From assembly GCF_000686705.1 (NCBI RefSeq), contig NZ_KK366006.1, positions 94,035-158,034 of the forward strand: a DNA stretch of 64,000 nt, given 5' to 3'. Below are positions 1-8,546 of the stretch, piece by piece; within the stretch, counting starts at the first letter, position 1, and each line of letters starts with the position of its first letter. The translations under genes and the position numbers were made by a program. The stretch is from Clostridium hydrogeniformans DSM 21757. Lineage in GTDB: Bacteria > Bacillota > Clostridia > Clostridiales > Clostridiaceae. The notes under the pieces are model-generated. The model was not told the origin of the DNA and did no database searches. It saw only the letters and a program-made list of their open reading frames with translations.

Positions 1-423
1 TCTATATGTTATGCCATGAGCCCCGCCAGTATAAGAATAATGGTCTACAAGTAAACTTAAAAACTCCCCATTATTATAAGGTATAGTAAAATTAACTAAT
101 GCCTCATAAACATTAGCTTCCTCATTATATCCTATATATTCCTTTTCTTCTTCTGATAATAACTTTATTTTATTTCCAAATTCCACGGCTTCCTTCTCTA
201 TGTTTTCATTAATAGCTTTTTCCTTATCCTTATTCTCTAACCCACTTATATTAGGTATACTAAGAAACATATCTAATACTTTGGTTTTTCCTTTTATGTT
301 GTTTCCTACAACCCCTATCTTTCTATTTGTAGCCTCTACATTTATTATTGTTATATTTAAAAATATAATCATAATAACTAATAAAATTTTTATGGCTCTT
401 CCCTTACTTTTACTACACTTCAT
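1..423 (-). CDS. PdaC/RsiV-like DUF4163/DUF3298 protein, 3' end missing
   Basis: The gene starts at the ATG at 423-421 behind GGAGGTGAGG and reads leftwards open to position 1, so only the first 141 codons are present. An N-terminal hydrophobic stretch (about residues 8-26) is a signal peptide or membrane anchor. The last visible residues include TGGAHG, a signature I associate with the DUF4163/DUF3298 fold found in the deacetylase PdaC and the anti-sigma factor RsiV. The missing C-terminus prevents choosing between an envelope enzyme, an anti-sigma factor and a stand-alone DUF protein. It is divergent from the RsgI-like gene at 542. Envelope location is inferred from the N-terminus. Confidence 0.75.
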   Translation of the reverse strand, partial: MKCSKSKGRAIKILLVIMIIFLNITIINVEATNRKIGVVGNNIKGKTKVLDMFLSIPNISGLENKDKEKAINENIEKEAVEFGNKIKLLSEEEKEYIGYNEEANVYEALVNFTIPYNNGEFLSLLVDHYSYTGGAHGITYR

Positions 424-541
424 TCCCTCACCTCCACTAATTAATAGTATTATCTTCCTAAATAAAAAATATCCACTCTTGATTTAAATCCCAGTACCCT
501 TTAACATTAAAGTATATGTATGTAATGGAGGTGATTATGTT

Positions 542-1540
542 ATGAAGATTTTATCACTATATGAAAATAAGTATAGCTTTTCTTATAAGAACAAAATTCA
601 CGTACTAAGTAAGGATATAGATGAAATTCGAAAGAAGGAAGTGTACTTTTTTCATAAAGAACTTAAAGTCTATGGTTTTAATATAAAAGATTTATCTGTA
701 GATAAACCTAATCTTACCACAAGAAATGAACTGCTAAACATAGCATTTTTTATAAAAAATAATGAGAGTATTTTAAGCTTTCTAGAAAGCAAAAGGACTC
801 TCCCTATAAAAAAATTATCCTTTGAGACTGGTCAGACCCCACTATTCATTAATAAATGGCAAGGATATATAACTGCATATCTTATAATAATTAATAATAA
901 AAGATATCATAATATGAGAAACTACTTAAATACTAATGAATATGAAGACGTTACTGAGGATGTTAATTATGAAATGAAGGAAAATAATATAACTGGATTA
1001 AATTTAATGGTTAATAAAAATAACTCTTGTTTTATATTAACCTCCTATGGATTATTTTTAAATATACTTCCTCATACATCCTGTGAAGTTGGGGAGATAA
1101 TAACAGGTAAGAAAGGTAGAAGCCTTAAACATATAATAAAGTTAGGCATAATAGTATCAATAGTATTATTAATAGCCTATGGAGTTTATAACTTTACATA
1201 TAAGAGCTCTAATACTACCATAGTAATCGACATAGGGACAACCATTACTATGGATGTAAATAAACTTAATAAAATTATAAATGTTGATACTAGTTCTTCA
1301 AAAGGTAGAAAGCTAATTAATAGTCTTTCATTAAAAAATTCTAATTTAGATGAAGGATTATCTTCTCTTATTAATTCTTCTATACAAAATAAAGTTATAA
1401 ATGATGATAAAAAGGTGTCAATGTTTATTACTAAAAACCCATTGAATTTTGATTCTCTACCAAAAACTAAAGAGGTAATCATAAATAATAAATTAAATCC
1501 TAGTATAAATAATAATGGAAAAGATTTTTTTGTAAAATAA
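542..1540 (+). CDS. SigI C-terminal domain fused to RsgI-type anti-sigma factor
   Basis: This 332-residue protein starts at an ATG behind GGAGGTGAT. Residues 36-132 read like the C-terminal (sigma-4-like) half of SigI: RNELLNIAFFIKNNE, then KRTLPIKKL, then YITAYLIIINN and NYL, in SigI order and spacing. Residues about 150-190 fit the RsgI N-terminal anti-sigma domain (ILTSYGLF, VGEII). A membrane helix follows at about 200-220. After it comes the RsgI middle domain with TIVIDIGTTITMDVN and LDEGLSSLI. The sigma-2 half of SigI is absent and no complete sigI is adjacent. RsgI proteins hold SigI at the membrane and report extracellular signals; what this fusion does is unknown. A terminator follows immediately. 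Confidence 0.75.
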   Translation: MKILSLYENKYSFSYKNKIHVLSKDIDEIRKKEVYFFHKELKVYGFNIKDLSVDKPNLTTRNELLNIAFFIKNNESILSFLESKRTLPIKKLSFETGQTPLFINKWQGYITAYLIIINNKRYHNMRNYLNTNEYEDVTEDVNYEMKENNITGLNLMVNKNNSCFILTSYGLFLNILPHTSCEVGEIITGKKGRSLKHIIKLGIIVSIVLLIAYGVYNFTYKSSNTTIVIDIGTTITMDVNKLNKIINVDTSSSKGRKLINSLSLKNSNLDEGLSSLINSSIQNKVINDDKKVSMFITKNPLNFDSLPKTKEVIINNKLNPSINNNGKDFFVK

Positions 1541-1563
1541 AAAGGTAGGACTCCCTACCTTTT
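1540..1563. terminator. Bidirectional terminator
   Basis: A 10-bp stem (AAAAGGTAGG with CCTACCTTTT) and a 4-nt loop separate the converging ends of the RsgI-like gene and the glutaredoxin gene. A/T runs on both sides allow termination in both directions. Confidence 0.85.
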
Positions 1564-1573
1564 TACTAATTTT

Positions 1574-1801
1574 CTATTTAAGTAATGCTTCTACTTTTTC
1601 TTTATCGAAGCCAACAACTACTTCTTCGTCTATCTTTATTACTGGAACACTCATAATCTTCATTGCCATTAATTCTTTTCTATATGCAGTATTCTCATTT
1701 ACATTTTTCTCTTCATAAGAAACATTATTAGCCTTAAAATATTCCTTTGCAGTTACACAATGTGGACATGTATTTGATGTATAAATTGTTACGTTTTTCA
1801 T
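1574..1801 (-). CDS. Glutaredoxin-like thiol-disulfide protein
   Basis: This is a 75-residue thioredoxin-fold protein of NrdH/glutaredoxin type. The redox motif CPHC lies at residues 12-15, and SVPV near residue 52 supplies the cis-proline. The length fits small bacterial glutaredoxins. I place the start at the ATG at 1801-1799 because GAGGAGG lies just upstream; an in-frame extension to 1855 would put that ribosome binding site inside the coding region. It is probably a cytoplasmic disulfide reductase. No ribonucleotide reductase gene is nearby, so its electron acceptor cannot be named. Confidence 0.85.
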   Translation of the reverse strand: MKNVTIYTSNTCPHCVTAKEYFKANNVSYEEKNVNENTAYRKELMAMKIMSVPVIKIDEEVVVGFDKEKVEALLK

Positions 1802-2334
1802 AGTTTTTTCCTCCTCATATACCCTACTACCGTATATTTTAATTTTATTATACACTTATACATAGGTTGTTGCAATATCTTTTTTTTATTCATAATAATT
1901 ATTATTTAGATTTATTTACTATTAGCTCCTATAACAACCACAGTTCTCATTAATTCTAAGTATATTAAAAATTACTTTTATCTTATAATATTGATTTTAA
2001 ATTAACTTATTGTGTTATCTAGTTCAAGTTATTAAAATACCTAAACTTCTATTAGGCATTGTATATCCTGTAATTTAAAAATAAAACCTTCTCTTCTTTT
2101 AACACTTAACTGCTTACCCATATTAAATTAGGTGTCTTAAAGTTATAGTTATGGTAAACTCTTATAAGGAAAGTATTTTAATATTTTAAATAGGTTATTC
2201 TGTAATTAAAGATTATACTTCCTATGTTAATATATAATATATTATATAAATTTTAAAATTATAGGTTTTTAAAAATACTTTCTTAAATCTATAATTTCTT
2301 ATTTATAATTAAATTCTTAGAAAGGTGTACTCCA
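1802..2334. other. Intergenic region, no gene seen
   Basis: This 533-base, extremely AT-rich stretch separates the divergent glutaredoxin and pseudouridine synthase genes. I find no open frame with a ribosome binding site on either strand and no recognisable riboswitch. Promoters for both genes must lie here but no single hexamer pair stands out. Confidence 0.5.
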
Positions 2335-3153
2335 ATGAATAGGTATAAAAATAATAAATATAAAAAAAATGATACTGATAAACCTAAAGAAAAACTAATA
2401 GTTCATAATGACTCAAAGGATTCTGTAAGGTTAAACAAGTTTATAAGTGATAGTGGAATCTGCTCAAGACGTGAAGCTGATAAACTCATTGAAAATGGAA
2501 AAGTAACTCTAAATGGCTCTATTGCTTCAACTGGTATGAAAGTAAGTAAAGATGATGTTGTTAAAGTTAATGGCAAATTGATTTCTAAAGACAATGATCT
2601 TATATATATAGCTTTAAACAAACCTGTAGGAATAACCTGCACTACAGAGGAACATATTAAAGGAAATATTGTAGATTTTATATCTCATAAAAAAAGAATT
2701 TTCCCTATAGGAAGATTAGATAAGGATTCCCAAGGCTTAATACTCTTAACTAATGATGGAGATATAGTTAATAAAATTCTTAGAGCTGGAAATAATCATG
2801 AAAAAGAATATATAGTAACCGTTAATAAACCCATAACTGAAGATTTTATTAAGAAAATGAGAAATGGAATTCCCATATTAGATACTGTAACTAAGAAGTG
2901 CTTTGTACAAAAGGAAAGTAAATATGTTTTTAGGATAATCTTAACCCAAGGGCTAAATAGACAAATAAGAAGAATGTGTGAATATCTTGGCTATGATGTA
3001 AAAAAACTAGAACGTATACGAATAATGAATATCTCCTTAGAAAACCTAAAAATTGGTTCCTGGAGATATCTCTCTAAAGCTGAACTCCTTGAAATAAATA
3101 AACTTATAAGCTCCTCATCTAAAACAATAGATTCTATGAATATATTAAAATAA
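2335..3153 (+). CDS. rluF: 23S rRNA pseudouridine synthase, RluF-like
   Basis: This 272-residue protein belongs to the RsuA/RluF group, which isomerises a specific uridine of 23S rRNA. A basic N-terminal tail (residues 1-30) precedes an S4 RNA-binding domain (about 31-80, with [20 protein letters not shown]). The catalytic domain carries [10 protein letters not shown] with the catalytic aspartate at 129, and GLNRQIRRM in the C-terminal part. It starts at ATG 2335 behind AAAGGTG and is monocistronic, with a terminator right after its stop. Assignment to RluF rather than RsuA or RluB rests on overall pattern, so exact site specificity is less certain than the enzyme class. Confidence 0.85.
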   Translation: MNRYKNNKYKKNDTDKPKEKLIVHNDSKDSVRLNKFISDSGICSRREADKLIENGKVTLNGSIASTGMKVSKDDVVKVNGKLISKDNDLIYIALNKPVGITCTTEEHIKGNIVDFISHKKRIFPIGRLDKDSQGLILLTNDGDIVNKILRAGNNHEKEYIVTVNKPITEDFIKKMRNGIPILDTVTKKCFVQKESKYVFRIILTQGLNRQIRRMCEYLGYDVKKLERIRIMNISLENLKIGSWRYLSKAELLEINKLISSSSKTIDSMNILK

Positions 3154-3175
3154 GTGGTGGATAATCCACCACTTA
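3151..3175. terminator. Bidirectional terminator
   Basis: A perfect 11-bp stem (TAAGTGGTGGA and its complement) with a 3-nt loop lies between the converging ends of the pseudouridine synthase and polysaccharide deacetylase genes and overlaps both stop codons. Confidence 0.85.
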
Positions 3176-4027
3176 TTTATAATTAGGGTTATTAAGTCTT
3201 TCTTTAAATACATCCATATTAGCATTACCATTTACATATACCCTTTTTATCTTAAATAAATCATTTTTTCCATTTCCCCAGCCTTTATCTGTAGTAAATC
3301 CAAGGGTGTATCCTAACGCTTTACTATCCTTTAATACATCATTATTATATGTTCCAAAAGGATAAGCTATAGATGTAACCTGTTTTTTTATTATGTCCTC
3401 TAAAGACTTCTTTGAATCCTCTAGAGTCTTTTTTCTCTTTTCTTTAGATATTTCTATTAAATTATCATGGTTTACTGTATGACTACCTATTTCTATTCCA
3501 TTCTCACTCATCTCTTTTATTTCTTTAGACTTTAAATAAAGATGGTGGTTATCAACCATTGATGTTATAACAAATATAGTAGCATTAAAACCATACTCTC
3601 TTAATACTGGATAAGCATTCTCATAATTATCTCCCCATCCGTCATCAAAAGTTATTGCTACAGACTTTTCTGGAACCTCTTTATTATCTCTTATATATTC
3701 TTGAAGCTGAGTTAATGTTAAAGTTTTATAATTATTATCTTTTAAATATTTCATCTGCTCTCTAAACATTTCTTTAGATACTATAAGTTCATCCTTTTTA
3801 GGATTATCATATATAGAATGATAGTAAAGCACTGGGACTCCTATGGAATTATCTTTTAGCTTTACTTCTTCCTTAGGTTCCTCTTTCTCTTTTATAATTT
3901 CTTTTTTTTCCTCTTCCTTAGCTACATTTACTGTATTATTAACTCTTTCCTTCCACTGAAATCCTAAAAATCCTATAACACCTATTATTATAATAAGGCC
4001 TATATATATTATATTTTTTCTCCTCAA
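3173..4027 (-). CDS. Membrane-anchored polysaccharide deacetylase (NodB homology)
   Basis: This 284-residue protein belongs to carbohydrate esterase family 4, which removes acetyl groups from peptidoglycan or other N-acetylated glycans outside the cell. An N-terminal anchor (residues 6-23) and a Lys/Glu-rich linker (about 35-60) precede the NodB domain. Metal and catalytic residues sit in TFDDG (127-130) and SHTVNH (His183, His187). The start is a TTG at 4027-4025: AGGAGGAG lies seven bases upstream and no ATG is available before the anchor. It follows the alpha/beta hydrolase gene by 11 bases, so the two are probably co-transcribed. Confidence 0.88.
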   Translation of the reverse strand: MRRKNIIYIGLIIIIGVIGFLGFQWKERVNNTVNVAKEEEKKEIIKEKEEPKEEVKLKDNSIGVPVLYYHSIYDNPKKDELIVSKEMFREQMKYLKDNNYKTLTLTQLQEYIRDNKEVPEKSVAITFDDGWGDNYENAYPVLREYGFNATIFVITSMVDNHHLYLKSKEIKEMSENGIEIGSHTVNHDNLIEISKEKRKKTLEDSKKSLEDIIKKQVTSIAYPFGTYNNDVLKDSKALGYTLGFTTDKGWGNGKNDLFKIKRVYVNGNANMDVFKERLNNPNYK

Positions 4028-4038
4028 ATCTTCTCCTC

Positions 4039-4944
4039 CTAACCTTTCTTTAAGACCTCTTCTACAAAAAGCATAACCTCTTTTTCGTATCTTTCCTTAT
4101 CCACTTCTATTGCTCTTGCATGAGCTGCTCCTTCTGCTATATAAAGTCTTTTAATCCCCTTTGACTTAGCATTATACATAGAGATGCTCATATCCCAAGG
4201 TACAAAATAATCCTTGTTTCCATGTATAAACATTACCGGAATAGTAGATTTCTTTACAGATTCTATTGGTTTTACCCATTGATAATAAAATTTTGCTTTA
4301 ATTTTAGTTAATAGATTACTTAGGTGTAAAAGTGGATATAATATTATATTATAATCCTCTTTAATTTTCCTTGATAAAAGTTCTGTAAGATCAGAAAAAG
4401 CACAGTCTGCTATTATAAATTTAACATACTTATTTATCTCTAAATATTGTAATGTTGTAGCCGCTCCCATAGATTCCCCGTGCAATCCTATTATAGAATC
4501 CTTCCCTTTTTTATCTATTACCCAATTTACCCATAAGTCTAAATCTTTCTTCTCTAAATATCCATAGGTTGAATATTTTCCTTGACTTTGTCCATGCCTT
4601 CTATGGTCATATAGTAATATATTCCATCCCCTTTTCTCAAATATTTTTATATACTTTAATGACCATATTAGTCCTACAGTAATTCCATGACAAAATATAA
4701 TAGTATTCTTTGATCCCTTATCTATAAAGATTCCTCTTAATTTTAATCCATCGTGAGATGTTAGGGTAACTTCTTCTTTATGTAAATTATCATAGTATTC
4801 TTTATCAACTAACTTTCTATTAACTTGGTCTTCTAGCATTGATTCTTCATCAGCTACTTTTCTCGTAATAATTTGATTAAAGTAATAAGCTGTTAAAAAG
4901 TATATTCCTAAAATAACTAACACTATTATTGAAATATAAATCAT
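4039..4944 (-). CDS. Membrane-anchored alpha/beta hydrolase
   Basis: This 301-residue serine hydrolase resembles the YqkD/BEM46 group. It has one N-terminal membrane segment (residues 2-20), the oxyanion region FCHGIT, the nucleophile elbow GESMG with Ser158, an acid at Asp245 (HGNKDYFVP) and His275 (GAAHARA), so the catalytic triad is complete. The substrate is unknown. It lies 11 bases upstream of the polysaccharide deacetylase gene and 79 bases downstream of the sortase gene, all on the minus strand. A shared cell-envelope role is inference from this neighbourhood. Confidence 0.85.
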   Translation of the reverse strand: MIYISIIVLVILGIYFLTAYYFNQIITRKVADEESMLEDQVNRKLVDKEYYDNLHKEEVTLTSHDGLKLRGIFIDKGSKNTIIFCHGITVGLIWSLKYIKIFEKRGWNILLYDHRRHGQSQGKYSTYGYLEKKDLDLWVNWVIDKKGKDSIIGLHGESMGAATTLQYLEINKYVKFIIADCAFSDLTELLSRKIKEDYNIILYPLLHLSNLLTKIKAKFYYQWVKPIESVKKSTIPVMFIHGNKDYFVPWDMSISMYNAKSKGIKRLYIAEGAAHARAIEVDKERYEKEVMLFVEEVLKKG

Positions 4945-5023
4945 ATATACTCTCCTTACACTTTATGGTAATTATTAACATTATCCACATCTACCTGTTG
5001 ATAAGTTCCATATTCTGTAAATA

Positions 5024-5614
5024 TTATTCTTTAACTAAAGTTCCTTTTACTATTAACCTTCTTTTACTATCCGTTGTACAAGTCACTAAAGTTATTGTTG
5101 CATCTTCTGTTTTATCAAGGACATGTATATCCTCTGGGTTTACTACAAAGCTTTTATCTACCTTATACTTAAATTCTCCCTTTTCTGCCCTAACTAATAT
5201 TTCATCACCATTTTCAAGCTTGTCTACATCTCTAAAGAACTCGTTATACACATAATTTCTATGGCCTGCAACTGAGAAATTCCCATTCTCTCCTGGGAAA
5301 GCTGTATTTTCAAAATGTCCTAAATAATAATTTAAAACTTTTTCTTCTGTCCCTGACCCTATTGCTGCCTTCATATTAATCTTAGGAATTATCATTATCC
5401 CTAAAGCCTCAACTTTATCATCATCGCCCTTTCCTTCTGGACTCTTTTCTTTTTCCCCATTTTCACTTTTATTCTCTAAGTTCTTTAAAGCACTTTCAAA
5501 CTTTTCTCTCATATCCTTTTCCTTTTTGAAAGAATCATATTTTAAATATCCTGTTATACCAATAATAATTACTCCTATTAAAATTAAAATCCCGCCTAAT
5601 GTTTTTTTATTCAT
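5024..5614 (-). CDS. srtD: Class D sortase
   Basis: This 196-residue transpeptidase anchors LPxTG-like proteins or acts on other surface substrates. It has an N-terminal signal anchor (residues 7-25), a charged linker with a GDDD cluster (about 30-67), and the sortase barrel. Catalytic His118 (VAGHRN), Cys179 (TLVTC) and Arg185/186 are all present. The order and short length fit class D enzymes such as clostridial SrtD. I choose the ATG at 5614-5612 because AAAGGAGGGG precedes it; an in-frame extension upstream to 5677 lacks a binding site. No sorting-signal substrate is encoded beside it. Confidence 0.87.
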   Translation of the reverse strand: MNKKTLGGILILIGVIIIGITGYLKYDSFKKEKDMREKFESALKNLENKSENGEKEKSPEGKGDDDKVEALGIMIIPKINMKAAIGSGTEEKVLNYYLGHFENTAFPGENGNFSVAGHRNYVYNEFFRDVDKLENGDEILVRAEKGEFKYKVDKSFVVNPEDIHVLDKTEDATITLVTCTTDSKRRLIVKGTLVKE

Positions 5615-5731
5615 GAATTCCCCTCCTTTTACTAATTTAATAACTAAACTTAATATTACTCTAAAATTCATTAACAATTATACTATAGTATAGTATAATA
5701 ATTAATAACAACATTGAAAGGTGGTTCTTAA

Positions 5732-5938
5732 ATGAAGAATAAAGTCATTTATGTGGATTTTTCCTCTAAGAAAAAAAAGAACCAAAAGATTAAATCATAT
5801 ACTAGGCTATATTATAAATTAAGAAATTATATATATTATCCATTTAAAAAACTAAAGTCCATATTTTTTAAACCCTCTAAAAACCCTAGTAATAAAACTA
5901 AAGAGAACTTTTACCGCAATAATTTTTTCAATATTTAA
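5732..5938 (+). CDS. Small basic protein of unknown function
   Basis: This 68-residue protein has an ATG start behind AAAGGTGG. It is very rich in Lys, Tyr and Asn, with a predicted pI far into the basic range and no clear membrane helix. The sequence begins MKNKVIYVDF and carries a KKKK tract at residues 13-17. I do not recognise a family. It is divergent from the sortase gene and is followed by a terminator hairpin at 5989, so it appears to be a monocistronic unit. A nucleic-acid-binding role would suit the charge but is a guess. Confidence 0.6.
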   Translation: MKNKVIYVDFSSKKKKNQKIKSYTRLYYKLRNYIYYPFKKLKSIFFKPSKNPSNKTKENFYRNNFFNI

Positions 5939-6295
5939 ACTATTTCTCCAATTTAACAATATTCAATTCTATATTGTATGTTTTTTAGCAAAAGCTTATT
6001 AAGCTTTTGTCTTATTTTTGTTGCCACATACTTATTTTTTAATCCTCTACCTTTAATACTAAAAATATAAGTTATAAACTTCATAACTTCCTTTACTAAA
6101 CTCTCTAGGATAAAAACTTGTTAGTAAATAAATTCACCTTTGTTTTATTCTATTATACAATAAGTCCTATTATTTTTTATACCTCATTATACTTAAAGTT
6201 TTGTTTATATATTTTTATAAAATTCTAAGCTTATGTTATAATCTCTTTAAAGATTCATTATATTTAAAGTAAAAATTTTAGGAGGTACATAAAAT
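5939..6295. other. Intergenic region with terminator and ispF promoter
   Basis: This stretch holds the terminator hairpin at 5989-6009, then AT-rich sequence, and an extended -10 (TGTTATAAT, 6234-6242) about 55 bases before the ispF start. No open frame with a ribosome binding site is seen. Confidence 0.5.
5989..6009 (+). terminator. Terminator after small basic protein gene
   Basis: A 9-bp perfect stem (CAAAAGCTT / AAGCTTTTG) with a 3-nt loop is followed by a T-rich tract and lies about 50 bases after the stop codon at 5938. Confidence 0.7.
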
Positions 6296-6769
6296 ATGAG
6301 AGTTGGAATGGGATATGATGTACATAAACTAACTACTAATCGCGACTTAATTATAGGTGGAGTAAAAATTCCTTATGAAAAAGGCCTTCTTGGTCATTCA
6401 GATGCTGATGTATTAACCCATGCTATAATGGATTCTCTTCTCGGTGCTTGTGCCTTAGGAGATATAGGAACTCATTTTCCAGATACAGATTCTAGATTTA
6501 AAGGTGCTTCTAGCTTAGATCTTTTAGTCCATGTTAATGAGCTTATAAAAAAAGCAGGATATCTTATCTCAAACATTGATGCTACAATAATCGCACAAAA
6601 ACCTAAGATGGCACCACATATACCTTCTATGAAGGAAATCTTATGTAAAATACTAAATATAGACTTAAATCAGCTTAACATAAAAGCTACAACAGAAGAG
6701 GGTCTTGGTTTTACTGGAACTGGTGAAGGTATTTCTTCTCAGTCTATTTGTTTATTAATAAAAAAATAA
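6296..6769 (+). CDS. ispF: 2-C-methyl-D-erythritol 2,4-cyclodiphosphate synthase
   Basis: This 157-residue enzyme of the MEP isoprenoid pathway converts CDP-methylerythritol 2-phosphate to the cyclic diphosphate in the cytoplasm. The zinc ligands are visible in GYDVHKL (Asp8, His10) and in [11 protein letters not shown] (His42). The conserved [11 protein letters not shown] segment closes the protein, and the length is standard for the family. ATG 6296 follows AGGAGG. It is monocistronic here, unlike genomes where ispD and ispF are adjacent, and it is bounded by terminators on both sides. Confidence 0.95.
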   Translation: MRVGMGYDVHKLTTNRDLIIGGVKIPYEKGLLGHSDADVLTHAIMDSLLGACALGDIGTHFPDTDSRFKGASSLDLLVHVNELIKKAGYLISNIDATIIAQKPKMAPHIPSMKEILCKILNIDLNQLNIKATTEEGLGFTGTGEGISSQSICLLIKK

Positions 6770-6788
6770 TTCTACCTTCTATGAAAAT

Positions 6789-6835
6789 AAAAGCTTTAAC
6801 ACTAAATTCATTACAAAATTAGTGTTAAAGCTTTT
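6789..6835. terminator. Bidirectional terminator
   Basis: A 17-bp stem (beginning AAAAGCTTTAACACTAA) with a 13-nt loop sits between the converging ispF and receiver-domain genes, with A and T tracts on its two sides. Confidence 0.88.
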
Positions 6836-7218
6836 TAAACATAATTTATATTTAGCATATCGCAAAGTTTTTCTAATAAAAATTCTGGATCAAAAGGTTT
6901 ATATAAATATAAATCTACCCCTGTATTTTTCTTATGATTATCACCGCAAATCTCTTCCCTTGTAGTCAATAAAACTACTTTAATTCTTTTTAACTTAATA
7001 TGTGTCTTTAATACCTCATGAATTCTAGTATATTCTACCCTCCTATCCCCTCCATGTATAAATACTATGTCAGGAACCTCAGTATTTATAATTTGAATTG
7101 ACTTCTCTACATCTTCCTCTTCTATTATATTAATTTCCTCTTCCTCAATATCTTCAAGAATACTTATTAGCAGTTTTTTTAAATTTTTATTACTCTCTAT
7201 TAAAAGTATTTTTTTCAT
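6835..7218 (-). CDS. Degenerate (pseudo-)receiver domain protein
   Basis: This 127-residue stand-alone receiver fold has no output domain. The beta-alpha pattern and the conserved Thr85/86 (VVLLTT) and Lys107 (LYKPF) are kept. The acidic pair is Glu8-Ser9 instead of Asp-Asp, and the phospho-acceptor position is His55 (PDIVFIHGGD) instead of Asp. Normal phosphorylation therefore looks unlikely, although Asp58 is near. It lies 152 bases downstream of a histidine kinase gene on the same strand. It may be a phosphorylation-independent partner or scaffold; that is inference. Confidence 0.75.
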   Translation of the reverse strand: MKKILLIESNKNLKKLLISILEDIEEEEINIIEEEDVEKSIQIINTEVPDIVFIHGGDRRVEYTRIHEVLKTHIKLKRIKVVLLTTREEICGDNHKKNTGVDLYLYKPFDPEFLLEKLCDMLNINYV

Positions 7219-7370
7219 ATTCCCACCCTTTTTCTTGATAAACCAAGTTTCAACCCCAAACCTTACCCAATTCTCACTGTATTCTAGTTTCCTTCTTCAT
7301 AGCCTGTTTGTACCCTAAAAATAATATGTTATTAAACTTTAAACATAAATTCTATATATCATCAAACCTT

Positions 7371-8393
7371 CTAAAAACATGACTTACATGGAATAGTAAA
7401 TGTAAACCTACTTCCAGTATTCTCCTCAGACTCCACCCAAATGGCTCCTCCATGACTTTCTACTATCGATTTTGAAATAGCTAGTCCAAGTCCACACCCT
7501 TCATTATAACTAATTCCATCATTATTCCCTTGATAAAACTTATTAAATAATAGAGGTATTTCCTCACTCTTCATTCCTCTTCCTGTATCTTCTACAGAAA
7601 TAATTATATTATCCCTATGTGCTCTAGCTTTACATATAACTTTTCCAACCTTTGTGAATTTAACTCCATTATGTACTAAATTAATCATTAACTGAATTAA
7701 TTTATCTTTATCTCCTATTATATTAGGAAGTTCCCCTTCTATCTCTTCTATAATCTCTATATTTTTCTCCATAGCTACTTTATAGCAAGTGATTATAGAT
7801 CTATTTATTACTTCTTCCATAGAAACTTCTTCTTTTTTATATGTTACTTCTCCTCTTTCAATTTTAGTTAGAGAAAATAAGGAGTTCATCATTGATGTCA
7901 ACTTCTCTCCCTCTTCTATTACTATATCTATCTTTTCTAAAATTTTTTTCATTTCATTTTCTATTGTAATTAACCTTTTATCCTCATTCTCTTTTTTTAA
8001 CTCATTAATCTCATATAATACTGTTTTATTTAATTTCTTTTTAATTATTTTAGAAAATCCAAGTATACATGTTAATGGTGTTCTAAACTCATGAGAAATT
8101 ATAGGCAAATAATTTTTTTCATCTTCTTCTTTTTTTAAAGTTATATTTTTACCTTCCCTTACTTCTTTTCTTTCTTTTTCCTTATAAAACTCTAATTTTT
8201 TCTCTAAATCTTTTATTTTTTTATAATAAGTACTTTCTCTATAACTCTTAAGAATATATATTCCCATAATTATTCCTGTAAAAATTATTTTAATATATAC
8301 GCTTTTTAAAAATATCCCTAGTAATAAAACCATAAAAAATATTATGATTTTAAAAATAATCTTATAATTATTTTCCAAATAATCTGTAATCAT
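7371..8393 (-). CDS. Membrane histidine kinase without extracellular sensor domain
   Basis: This 340-residue kinase starts at the ATG at 8393-8391 behind AGGTGGGG. Two membrane helices (about residues 11-30 and 34-49) are joined by only a few residues, so there is no extracytoplasmic sensor. A coiled segment (55-95) leads to the dimerisation/phosphotransfer domain with His101 in SHEFRTPLT. The ATPase domain follows with the N box (NLVHNG), DTGRGM and GCGLGLAIS. The kinase therefore looks catalytically complete. Its neighbour is the degenerate receiver at 6835; the true response regulator may be elsewhere. Confidence 0.88.
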   Translation of the reverse strand: MITDYLENNYKIIFKIIIFFMVLLLGIFLKSVYIKIIFTGIIMGIYILKSYRESTYYKKIKDLEKKLEFYKEKERKEVREGKNITLKKEEDEKNYLPIISHEFRTPLTCILGFSKIIKKKLNKTVLYEINELKKENEDKRLITIENEMKKILEKIDIVIEEGEKLTSMMNSLFSLTKIERGEVTYKKEEVSMEEVINRSIITCYKVAMEKNIEIIEEIEGELPNIIGDKDKLIQLMINLVHNGVKFTKVGKVICKARAHRDNIIISVEDTGRGMKSEEIPLLFNKFYQGNNDGISYNEGCGLGLAISKSIVESHGGAIWVESEENTGSRFTFTIPCKSCF

Positions 8394-8500
8394 TACTCCC
8401 CACCTCTTATACCCCATAATTACTTTTACATATTTATCATATAAGTTTATTATATTACATTAAAACTAATCATTGTATATAATTTCTTATTAAAAAACAA

Positions 8501-8534
8501 AAACAGTCTAATATTTTATAATATTAGACTGTTT
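8501..8534. terminator. Strong bidirectional terminator
   Basis: A 15-bp perfect stem (AAACAGTCTAATATT and complement) with a 4-nt loop lies immediately downstream of the AI-2E family gene on the minus strand. Confidence 0.88.
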
Positions 8535-8546
8535 GCAATATATCCA

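Noticed and set aside
200-487. 95-codon plus-strand frame
   Set aside because: It lies antisense to the partial DUF4163-like gene, which has a strong binding site and a recognisable TGGAHG motif.
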